A DNA stretch of 7,470 nucleotides from Bacillota bacterium. Its GTDB lineage: Bacteria; Bacillota; Clostridia; Oscillospirales; QAMX01. Both the position numbers and the translations under genes were made by a program. The notes beneath the pieces are model-generated. The model had not been told where the DNA came from. It did not search any database and saw only the letters and a list, made by a program, of their open reading frames with translations. Of this stretch, positions 1-5,856 are shown one piece after another (position 1 is the first letter of the stretch; every line of letters begins with the position of its first letter). The stretch spans positions 1-7,470 of the forward strand of contig JAKPBM010000134.1 of the NCBI GenBank assembly GCA_029778935.1, in the 5' to 3' direction.

Positions 1-2
1 AC

Positions 3-116
3 TACCGATTAAGCGAAACGGGAAAAGAACTGTACGAGCGGCTTGTGCAAGACTACCGCCGCATGGTGAGACAGCTGGACAGCCTGGTAGGAGGTACGGA
101 CTATGACGCTGATTGA
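3..116 (+). CDS. PadR-family transcriptional repressor, C-terminal fragment
   Basis: This is the last 37 codons of a gene that begins left of the window, read in the frame starting at base 3 and ending with TGA at 114-116. The peptide opens YRLSETGKELYERLVQDYRR, then continues MVRQLDSLVG. A beta-wing ending in Y-x-[LI]-T/S-x-x-G-K followed by a long charged helix is typical of the C-terminus of PadR-type winged-helix repressors. The gene overlaps the next one by 14 nt (103-116) in another frame. PadR genes are very often translationally coupled to a membrane protein with an N-terminal HAAS/DUF1700 domain, exactly as here, which supports the call. The role is probably autoregulation of this pair in response to an unknown signal. 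The DNA-binding half is not visible, so the family assignment rests on the tail and the context. Confidence 0.75.
   Translation, partial: YRLSETGKELYERLVQDYRRMVRQLDSLVGGTDYDAD
89..95 (+). promoter_or_regulatory. Ribosome binding site of the HAAS membrane protein
   Basis: AGGAGGT lies inside the padR coding sequence and ends 7 nt before ATG 103. This fixes the start of the downstream gene and indicates translational coupling to padR. Confidence 0.8.
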
Positions 117-1065
117 CAAATACGTGTATACGACGGTCAGACGCTTGCCCGAAAAAATGCGGGAGGAAGTGGAAGCGGAGCTTCGCGCCAACATCGCGGA
201 GATGCTACCTGACAACCCTTCGGAAGAAGAAGTGAAAGAAGCGCTCAAGGCCATGGGCAACCCCGTGACGCTGGCGGAAAGATACCGCGGGGAGGCAAGA
301 TACTTAATCGGCCCGGCCGTGTTTGAGTTTTACCTGCTGGTACTGAAAATCGTTCTGCCGGTGGTGTGCATCGCGCTGCCGTTTGTGACCTTGATGCAAA
401 TACTGACCGGAGAGCTGGAAGGGGAGTTCGTCTTTGGCAAAATGCTATCGGACATCTTCAGCGGCGGGTTTTCGGCCTTTACCTGGGTGACGGTGATTTT
501 CGCCATCTTGGAGCGCGTAAAGTTTCAGGGCAAGGAATGGCCCTACACGGGAAAAGAGTGGACTTTTGACGATCTGGAACAGCCGAAAGAGCCGGGCAAA
601 AAGCGCGTCGGCTACGCGGACCCCGTTGCCGACATTGTGTTTGCCGTCGTCGGCGTGCTTTTGGTCACCGTGTGCGCCAAATACCTTGGCTGGTATGACA
701 AAGGGGCGGACGGGTACGTCATCACGCCGCTATTTAACGAGGCGAGATTGGCTGGATATATCCCCTTTGTCGCCCTGTCGGCGGCTGTTACCTGCGCGGT
801 CCGCACGGCGCAGCTGATTTGGCAGAAATGGACCCCTTTGCTTACGGGGCTGGAGATTTTCCGGAGGGCCGTGAGCCTTTGCGTGTTCCTGTTCTTTGTG
901 AATGACGCCGCTTTGATTTCCGCCGATTTTCTGAATGCCGCGGCGGTGGCCGTTCCGGCGGAAACCCTTGCCAGGTCTATCAGCGCCACGGCTAAAGGGC
1001 TTTCGGTGTTAGCCGTGACGGGGTTTGTATTCGAAGTGATAAAGCATTTGAAAAGGGCAAAATAA
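103..1065 (+). CDS. HAAS/DUF1700-like domain membrane protein, partner of PadR
   Basis: A 320-residue integral membrane protein of unknown function. Residues 1-62 form a soluble, charged, helical N-terminal domain (KYVYTTVRRLPEKMREEVEAE, then a P-x-x-x-x-E-E-E-V-x-x-A-L-x-x-M-G-N-P segment). This matches the HAAS / DUF1700 / 'permease prefix' domain that follows PadR regulators in Firmicutes. By eye, about six hydrophobic segments follow at residues 73-101, 122-138, 174-195, 217-238, 255-278 and 292-314. A hydrophilic loop (140-173) rich in K, E and P separates spans 2 and 3. The start at ATG 103 is supported by AGGAGGT 7 nt upstream and a 14-nt overlap with padR. No ATPase, peptidase or FtsX/permease motif is visible, so the membrane part is not assigned. 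In related pairs the HAAS domain is thought to mediate regulation or sensing at the membrane; that is inference here. The gene is closed by the terminator at 1064-1103. Confidence 0.8.
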   Translation: MTLIDKYVYTTVRRLPEKMREEVEAELRANIAEMLPDNPSEEEVKEALKAMGNPVTLAERYRGEARYLIGPAVFEFYLLVLKIVLPVVCIALPFVTLMQILTGELEGEFVFGKMLSDIFSGGFSAFTWVTVIFAILERVKFQGKEWPYTGKEWTFDDLEQPKEPGKKRVGYADPVADIVFAVVGVLLVTVCAKYLGWYDKGADGYVITPLFNEARLAGYIPFVALSAAVTCAVRTAQLIWQKWTPLLTGLEIFRRAVSLCVFLFFVNDAALISADFLNAAAVAVPAETLARSISATAKGLSVLAVTGFVFEVIKHLKRAK

Positions 1066-1103
1066 AAAACGCCGGCAGCAAACGATTTTGCTGCCGGTTT
1101 TTT
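1064..1103. terminator. Strong, probably bidirectional intrinsic terminator between convergent genes
   Basis: A perfect 11-bp stem, CCGGCAGCAAA (1072-1082) with TTTGCTGCCGG (1087-1097), encloses a 4-nt loop (CGAT). It is followed by T6 (1098-1103) and preceded by A6 (1064-1069). The plus strand therefore reads stem plus U-tract for the HAAS gene, and the minus strand reads the same for the helicase gene, whose stop (1105-1107) lies right beside it. One hairpin can serve both convergent transcripts. Confidence 0.88.
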
Positions 1104-1104
1104 A

Positions 1105-2271
1105 TTAGAAGGGATATTGATCTTCGGGTATAGGCTCTAAAATGCCGCCTTTAGAGAAACGCACGGGGATGATTTTGACTTTTGTGTAGCGGATGATTTC
1201 CTTGACGCGGGCCCGCTCCATTTCCGTGTAGAACAGGAAGGAAACGCCCGTCTTACGGGCGCGGCCCGTACGGCCGACGCGGTGAAGGTAGACGGTGTTG
1301 TCCTGGGGCACGTCGAAGTTGAACACGACGTCCACGTCGGAAACGTCGATGCCGCGGGCGGCCACGTCCGTTGCCACCAGCACCTGCAGTTCCCGCGCCT
1401 TAAACTGCTTCATAATCTGGTTGCGCTTTTTCTGGTTTACGTCGCTGGACAAGGCCTCGACGGAAAACTTCTTCTCCGCCAGCCGGCGGCGGATCATTTC
1501 CGTGCCGCTTTTGGTGTTGCAGAAAACCATGACCCGCTGGTAGTCGTACAGGCGGAGGATTTTAATTAAAAAGTCCATCTTGGCCAGTTTTGAGCATTCC
1601 AGCGCGTACTGGGTGATTTTCGGTTCGCTCTCCTTTTCGGGAGTGACGGTGATCTCCACGGCGTCTTCCCGCTGATAAAGCCACATGAGGTCCATTACTT
1701 CCCGGGAAATAGTGGCCGAGAAAAGGGCAAACTGCTTTGTTTCGGGCAGCTGTTCCATGATCTTGCAGACGTCCTGGAAAAAGCCCATGTCGAGCATCTC
1801 GTCCGCTTCGTCCAAAACAACGGTCTGGATGGCGTTCAGCTTTACCGTGTGCCGGTGGATATGGTCGAGCATGCGGCCCGGCGTGGCGACGATGATCTGA
1901 GGGTTCTTTTTGAGGGCGGTAATCTGTTTCTGGATGGGCGCGCCGCCGTACAGCACTACAGAGCGCACGCCGGGCAGGTACTTGGTGAGCTTGGTAATCT
2001 CCTGATGGATCTGGATGGCCAGCTCTCTGGTGGGAGAGAGGATTAGAAACTGGGGCTGGGTGGCCTCCGGGTCGGTTTTTTCCACCAGGGGGATGCCGAA
2101 GGCAAAGGTTTTGCCCGTGCCCGTGGGGGATTTCACGACGACGTCCTTGCCTTCCAGCATGTGGGGAATGGTTTTCCACTGCACCTCGGTCATTTCGTCA
2201 AAGCCCAGATCGGCGACGGCTTTTTTTATGTTTTCCGAAACATTTAACTCTGAATAACGCGTGACTTCCAT
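1105..2271 (-). CDS. DEAD-box ATP-dependent RNA helicase (short, core-only type)
   Basis: A 388-residue superfamily 2 helicase that unwinds or remodels RNA duplexes using ATP, likely in ribosome assembly, mRNA turnover or cold adaptation. The motifs are in canonical order: Q motif with GF-x-x-MTEVQ (Q31), motif I SPTGTGKT (48-55), Ia PTRELA (80-85), GG (109-110), Ib TPGR (130-133), II DEAD (154-157), III SAT (185-187), IV VFCNT (249-253), V ATDVAARGID (300-309), VI HRVGRTGRA (330-338). The protein ends about 50 residues after motif VI, so it lacks the long basic or RNA-binding tail of CsdA/DbpA-type enzymes and resembles YfmL-sized helicases. Two small departures are S-P in place of the usual A-Q before TGTGKT, and LSSDVNQ where many members have LHGD-x-x-Q. 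The frame stays open upstream to a TTG at 2412, but I chose ATG 2271. It has GCGAGG 6 nt upstream, homology starts there, and the likely promoter -10 lies at 2403-2408. It is transcribed alone, divergently from ruvX. Confidence 0.96.
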   Translation of the reverse strand: MEVTRYSELNVSENIKKAVADLGFDEMTEVQWKTIPHMLEGKDVVVKSPTGTGKTFAFGIPLVEKTDPEATQPQFLILSPTRELAIQIHQEITKLTKYLPGVRSVVLYGGAPIQKQITALKKNPQIIVATPGRMLDHIHRHTVKLNAIQTVVLDEADEMLDMGFFQDVCKIMEQLPETKQFALFSATISREVMDLMWLYQREDAVEITVTPEKESEPKITQYALECSKLAKMDFLIKILRLYDYQRVMVFCNTKSGTEMIRRRLAEKKFSVEALSSDVNQKKRNQIMKQFKARELQVLVATDVAARGIDVSDVDVVFNFDVPQDNTVYLHRVGRTGRARKTGVSFLFYTEMERARVKEIIRYTKVKIIPVRFSKGGILEPIPEDQYPF

Positions 2272-2397
2272 GGGTAACCTCGCTTTGCAAAGGTTTTTTA
2301 CTGCTTCCCAAGCTGAGAAATTTGCACAAATTTGGGGGATTGTATTGAAAAATTTCACGTTTTGCAGAACCCGGAACAAAGCCTGTTCTCTACTTTT
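2272..2397 (-). promoter_or_regulatory. 5' leader of the helicase mRNA with two palindromes
   Basis: If transcription starts about 6-8 nt after the -10 box at 2408-2403, the helicase mRNA carries a leader of roughly 125 nt. It contains a dyad AAATTTG-CA-CAAATTT (2318-2333, 7-bp arms) and a perfect 10-bp palindrome CTTTGCAAAG (2283-2292) touching the ribosome binding site. Long leaders are common on cold-inducible helicase mRNAs in other bacteria. A regulatory function here is inference. I recognise no riboswitch class. Confidence 0.4.
2278..2283 (-). promoter_or_regulatory. Ribosome binding site of the DEAD-box helicase
   Basis: On the minus strand GCGAGG sits 6 nt before ATG 2271-2269. It selects this start over the upstream in-frame TTG at 2412. 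The GAGG is partly complementary to upstream leader bases (AACCT at 2295-2291 on the minus strand could pair with AGGTT at 2280-2276), so it may be partly masked. Confidence 0.65.
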
Positions 2398-2402
2398 TTC
2401 AT

Positions 2403-2431
2403 ATTGTACCAAAAAACGGGCCGTTTGTCCA
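2403..2431 (-). promoter_or_regulatory. Sigma-A-type promoter of the DEAD-box helicase
   Basis: Reading the minus strand, -35 TGGACA (2431-2426, 5 of 6 to TTGACA) is followed after 17 nt by -10 TACAAT (2408-2403, 5 of 6 to TATAAT). The predicted transcript begins near 2397, downstream of the alternative TTG start at 2412, which supports starting the protein at 2271. A weaker TACAAT at 2344-2339 has no good -35. Confidence 0.6.
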
Positions 2432-2457
2432 ATCCTTCCGAGGGATTTGGGTTTTCG

Positions 2458-2485
2458 TTGACTTTTGGGTGGGATCGTATATAAT
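2458..2485 (+). promoter_or_regulatory. Sigma-A-type promoter of ruvX and the downstream glycosidases
   Basis: -35 TTGACT (2458-2463, 5 of 6) and a perfect -10 TATAAT (2480-2485) are separated by 16 nt. Transcription should begin near 2492, leaving a leader of about 28 nt before TTG 2520. The -35 boxes of this promoter and the divergent helicase promoter are only 26 bp apart (2432-2457). Confidence 0.75.
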
Positions 2486-2519
2486 GAAACTCGGAAATTT
2501 CAGGAAAAGAGGTGGCAGG

Positions 2520-2951
2520 TTGCGCATCGCGGCCATTGATTTGGGCGACGCCAGAACGGGCGTTGCGCTCTCGGACTTGATGGGCATGGTGGCGGGGGAG
2601 ACGTTCGTTATCGAGGAGCCGGACAGGGAAGAACTCTGCCGGAAAATTGCTAAGATTCTGGTGGAAAAAGGCGTTTCCCGCGTCGCCGTAGGCCACCCGG
2701 TCAACATGGACGGCACCAAAGGGAAAAAGGCCGAGGAGGCCAAGGCGTTTGCCGAAATGCTGGCGGCGGAGACCAACCTGCCCGTAGACCTGTGGGACGA
2801 GCGGCGCACCACCGTCGAGGCGCATCAGATCCTGTTTAACGCCGGCAAAAACGCGAAAAAGCGGAAAAAGACGGTGGACGCCGTGGCGGCAACGCTGATT
2901 TTGGAAGGGTATCTGGCCTTTTTGGCAAGAAAAGGAGGAAGTTTATCGTGA
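2520..2951 (+). CDS. ruvX: Holliday junction resolvase-like / pre-16S rRNA nuclease YqgF (RuvX)
   Basis: A 143-residue RNase H-fold nuclease, the usual YqgF length. The family is linked to 16S rRNA 5'-end maturation and, by fold, to Holliday junction resolution; it is cytoplasmic. The conserved blocks are RIAAIDLGDARTGVALSD (residues 2-19, catalytic D7), VGHPVNMDGTKG (58-68), DERRTT (93-98), and KKTVDAVAATLILEGYL (116-132, acidic D120). The start is TTG 2520, preceded by GAGGTG (2509-2514) with a 5-nt gap; the protein then begins M-RIAAIDLG as in relatives. The frame is open further left to GTG 2469 and ATG 2484, but those codons overlap the -10 box, so they should not be in the transcript. 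The stop overlaps the GTG start of the alpha-mannosidase by 4 nt. In many Firmicutes this gene sits with alaS, the IreB-family gene (yrzL) and a DUF1292 gene; here none of these is adjacent. Confidence 0.95.
   Translation: MRIAAIDLGDARTGVALSDLMGMVAGETFVIEEPDREELCRKIAKILVEKGVSRVAVGHPVNMDGTKGKKAEEAKAFAEMLAAETNLPVDLWDERRTTVEAHQILFNAGKNAKKRKKTVDAVAATLILEGYLAFLARKGGSLS
2931..2938 (+). promoter_or_regulatory. Ribosome binding site of the GH38 alpha-mannosidase
   Basis: AAAGGAGG within the end of ruvX lies 9 nt before GTG 2948. It supports the GTG start and coupled translation across the GTGA overlap. Confidence 0.8.
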
Positions 2952-5752
2952 CGACGCTGGAAAAGCTGGCCAACCTTGCCGGCGAAAAGCAAAAGTCCTA
3001 CTGGAGCGCGCGGATTCTGGCGCAAATGGACTACGCCATACGAGTTTCTTCCCACATCGGAGGAAAACTGGACCATCTGGTGGACGCGGCGGCGGATTGT
3101 CTGCTGGCGGCCAGGGCGAAAGACGGCGTGATTACCGACGGGGCCGCGCAGGAAGCGGAAAAGCTGCTGGCCCCCGCGGCGGAAGAATGCAAAAAACTTA
3201 CGGTGCACTGCATCGCCCACGCCCATATCGACATGAACTGGATGTGGGGGTTCCAGGAAACGGTGGGCATCACCATCGACACGTTCCGCACCGTTTTAAA
3301 CCTCATGAAAGAGTATGACCAGCTCACCTTCGGTCAATCCCAGGCATCCGTATACCGCATCATCGAAGAGTATGCGCCGGAGATGCTGCCGGAAATTAAA
3401 CAGCGCGTCGACGAAGGCCGCTGGGAAGTCACCGCCGCCACCTGGGTGGAAACGGACAAGAACATGCCCTCGGGCGAATCCCTGGCGCGCCACATTTTGA
3501 ACACCAAGACCTACATGGCAAAGCTGTTCGGCCTTTCCTCCGAGCAATTGCCCATGGACTTTGAACCTGACACCTTCGGCCACAGTGCGAGAATCCCCGA
3601 AATCTGCAACGCCGGCGGCATCAAGTACTACTACCACTGCCGAGGCCACCGGCCCCATTCCATCTACCGCTGGGTAGGAGAAAGCGGCGCCTCTTTGCTT
3701 GTCTACTGCGAACCGGACTGGTACAACTGCGAAATCCGGCCGGAGATGTTTGAGGAGCTGCCGGGCTTTGCGGCCAAATACGGCCTGACCGACTGCCTGA
3801 AAGTCTACGGCGTGGGCGACCACGGCGGCGGCCCGACCCGCCGCGACGTGGAGCGGCTCATTGACATGGCTACGTGGCCGGCCTTCCCGAAGATGATTTT
3901 CAGTACATACAAAGCCTGCTTTGACCGGCTGGCCGAACAGATTGACAAGTTCCCCGTGGTAACGGGCGAGCAGAACTTCATCTTCACCGGCTGCTACACC
4001 ACCCAGTCGAGAATTAAAATGGCCAACAAAATCGGCGAAAACAAGCTGTACGAAGCCGAAGCGCTGGCCGCCGCCATGCGGGTGTTAGGCGGCCCCAACC
4101 GCGCTGACCGGCTGACCAAGGCCTGGGAGCCGGTACTGTTCAACCACTTCCACGATATTCTGCCCGGAAGCGGCGTCATCGACACCAGAGAATACGCTTT
4201 AGGCCAGTTCCAGAAGGCCATGGCCGGCGCCAACACCGTCGGCGACGAGGCCATGCGCTTTATCGCGTCCCAGATTGACACCTCCGCCCTGCCCACCGAC
4301 GCCGACGGCGGCGACGTGTCCGAAGGCGGCGGCGTGGGCTTCGGCCTGAGCCAGGCGGAAGGCTACAACTTCCCGCAGACGGAGCGAAGCCGCGGCAAAA
4401 CCCGCCTGTTCACCCTGTACAACACCACCGCCTACGACCGGCAAGGCCCCGCGGAGGTGACCGTTTGGGACTGGCCGGGCGACGCTTCCCGGCTGGCTGT
4501 GTACACGCCCGACGGCGCGCGGCTGCCTGCCCAGGTGTTGAAAACCGGCCAGTGGTACTGGGGCCACAAGTATACCACCTTCCTGGTGGACGCCTTTGTG
4601 CCCGCTTTTGGCTATACGACCGTCATTGTCAAGGAAGACGCGCCCACATTGCCGCCTTTTAGGGTGCTGGACCACGGCAGAACCCATAACGACTGGGACC
4701 AGCCGCTGGTTTTGGAAAACGAGCATATTTCGGCGGAGTTTGACCGGGTCACCATGCAGCTTATGAAGCTGTACGACAAGCGAACCCGCAAGACGGTCGT
4801 CACACCCGAAAAGCCCTCCTGCTTCTTCAACCACATCATCGAAAGCGCCGAGCGGGGCATGACCTCCTGGGTCGTGGGTACCTACATGCAGGTGGAAAAC
4901 CTGAACGCGACCCGCCCCGTGAAGATTACCAGCGAAAATACCGGCGGCCTGAACCCGTCGGTGACGTACACATTAGGCTTTAGCCGGTCGAAGCTGACGG
5001 TGACCGTGTCGCTGCCGGCCCATTCGTCCCAGCTGGTGTTTGCCATCGAGGCCGACTGGCACGAAACGGGCAGCCGAAATTCCGGCATCCCGCAGCTGCA
5101 GTTTGCCGTGCCCTTTGCCTTTGCGGCGAGCCGATTCACCAACGACATCCCCATGGGCGTTGCCGACCGTCCGGCGCTGCCCCACGACGTGCCGGCCCGC
5201 AGCTATTCCGCCGCCCGTCCGGAAAGCAAGTACGACCCGGCGCTGCAGGTTGTCGCCGACACGAAGTACGGCTTTAGAAACGAAAAGTCGCAGACGGCCG
5301 TAACGCTGATCCGCGCCGCCTACGACCCCGATCCCTATCCCGAATACGGCAAGCATAACATCAAAATCGCCGTCGGCCCCGTGGATAACGACGACGCGGC
5401 GCTGGAGAAAGCGGCAAAGCTGTTCCTGCACCCCGTCCGCTTCACGGGCAACTCCACCCACGAGGGCAAACTGCCCCTTTCGGGCAGCCTGTTGAAGGTC
5501 TGCTGCGGCGACATCGTTGTTTCGGCGGTCAAGACGCCGGAAAACGGCAAGGAAGGGCTCATTGTCCGCGTGTACAACATCGCCAAAGAGGCCAAAACGG
5601 CAAAATTGACCTTCGCCATGCCGATGGAAAAAGCTTACGCTCTGGATATTCTCGAGCAGGAGCAGGGCGAACTGACTGTTTCCGGCTGCGAAGTGGCGGT
5701 GGAACTGCCTGCCTGCGGGCTGGCGACCGTGCGCGTCGTCCCGAAGGCGTAA
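2948..5752 (+). CDS. Alpha-mannosidase, glycoside hydrolase family 38
   Basis: A 934-residue zinc-dependent retaining glycosidase that removes terminal alpha-linked mannose from oligosaccharides. The catalytic domain begins near residue 86 with HCIAHAHIDMNWMW (His93 and Asp95 as the expected Zn ligands). It continues with EPDTFGHS (206-213), where Asp208 is the expected nucleophile and third Zn ligand. The YGVGDHGGGPTRRD loop (287-300) holds Asp291, a candidate acid/base. NHFHDILPGSG (399-409) supplies the fourth Zn ligand, His402. A helical middle domain spans about 340-445. A Gly/Asp-rich linker (450-480) leads to the beta-sandwich domains, beginning near 485 with TRLFTLYNTTAYDR and running to the end. 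All family hallmarks are present, so it should be active. There is no signal peptide or anchor, so it acts in the cytoplasm on imported glycans. The GTG start is supported by AAAGGAGG and a 4-nt overlap with ruvX. Exact linkage preference (alpha-1,2/1,3/1,6) cannot be read from the sequence. Confidence 0.95.
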   Translation: MTTLEKLANLAGEKQKSYWSARILAQMDYAIRVSSHIGGKLDHLVDAAADCLLAARAKDGVITDGAAQEAEKLLAPAAEECKKLTVHCIAHAHIDMNWMWGFQETVGITIDTFRTVLNLMKEYDQLTFGQSQASVYRIIEEYAPEMLPEIKQRVDEGRWEVTAATWVETDKNMPSGESLARHILNTKTYMAKLFGLSSEQLPMDFEPDTFGHSARIPEICNAGGIKYYYHCRGHRPHSIYRWVGESGASLLVYCEPDWYNCEIRPEMFEELPGFAAKYGLTDCLKVYGVGDHGGGPTRRDVERLIDMATWPAFPKMIFSTYKACFDRLAEQIDKFPVVTGEQNFIFTGCYTTQSRIKMANKIGENKLYEAEALAAAMRVLGGPNRADRLTKAWEPVLFNHFHDILPGSGVIDTREYALGQFQKAMAGANTVGDEAMRFIASQIDTSALPTDADGGDVSEGGGVGFGLSQAEGYNFPQTERSRGKTRLFTLYNTTAYDRQGPAEVTVWDWPGDASRLAVYTPDGARLPAQVLKTGQWYWGHKYTTFLVDAFVPAFGYTTVIVKEDAPTLPPFRVLDHGRTHNDWDQPLVLENEHISAEFDRVTMQLMKLYDKRTRKTVVTPEKPSCFFNHIIESAERGMTSWVVGTYMQVENLNATRPVKITSENTGGLNPSVTYTLGFSRSKLTVTVSLPAHSSQLVFAIEADWHETGSRNSGIPQLQFAVPFAFAASRFTNDIPMGVADRPALPHDVPARSYSAARPESKYDPALQVVADTKYGFRNEKSQTAVTLIRAAYDPDPYPEYGKHNIKIAVGPVDNDDAALEKAAKLFLHPVRFTGNSTHEGKLPLSGSLLKVCCGDIVVSAVKTPENGKEGLIVRVYNIAKEAKTAKLTFAMPMEKAYALDILEQEQGELTVSGCEVAVELPACGLATVRVVPKA

Positions 5753-5803
5753 CGATTGGGAGCGTAAAGAACCAACGCGTTTGATTAAGCAAGCTGAAAT
5801 ACG

Positions 5804-5837
5804 ACCAGGCGGCCCCAGCAAAGGCCGCCTGGTTTTT
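5804..5837 (+). terminator. Hairpin with short T-run between the two glycosidase genes
   Basis: A perfect 11-bp GC-rich stem, ACCAGGCGGCC (5804-5814) with GGCCGCCTGGT (5823-5833), has an 8-nt loop (CCAGCAAA). It is followed by only a short T-run (T5 at 5833-5837, the first T being paired). It lies 51 nt after the mannosidase stop and ends 7 nt before the next ribosome binding site. I see no convincing promoter in 5753-5856, so this may be a partial terminator that lowers, rather than stops, transcription into the next gene. Confidence 0.7.
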
Positions 5838-5844
5838 AGGGAAC

Positions 5845-5850
5845 AGGAGG
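5845..5850 (+). promoter_or_regulatory. Ribosome binding site deciding the start of the DUF5696-like gene
   Basis: AGGAGG abuts ATG 5851 with no spacer but lies at an ideal 6-nt distance from the in-frame ATG 5857. The latter is therefore the likely start. Confidence 0.8.
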
Positions 5851-5856
5851 ATGGAA

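Noticed and set aside
1562..2179. A 205-codon minus-strand frame, and plus-strand frames at 1282-1569 and 2015-2257
   Set aside because: They are alternative-frame shadows of the DEAD-box helicase gene, rich in H, R, P and G, with no domain.
2272..2412. N-terminal extension of the helicase from TTG 2412 (47 extra residues)
   Set aside because: The predicted -10 box (2403-2408) lies within it, the extension lacks family similarity, and ATG 2271 has its own ribosome binding site with the Q-motif region beginning normally.
2469..2519. N-terminal extension of RuvX from GTG 2469 or ATG 2484
   Set aside because: Both codons overlap or precede the perfect TATAAT at 2480-2485. The TTG at 2520 gives the canonical M-RIAAIDLG start with a properly spaced ribosome binding site.
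2355..2825. Minus-strand frames of 156 and 137 codons across the divergent promoter region and ruvX
   Set aside because: They run through two good promoters and opposite the well-conserved ruvX, with no recognisable protein features.
5753..5803. Possible promoter upstream of the DUF5696-like gene (TTGATT at 5781)
   Set aside because: No TATAAT-like box lies 15-19 nt downstream; that stretch is the GC-rich terminator stem.
4973..5821. A 282-codon open frame on the minus strand, with further antisense frames at 4199-4834 and 3296-3823
   Set aside because: They are opposite the GH38 gene, whose family motifs are unambiguous. They lack recognisable domains and ribosome binding sites of note.
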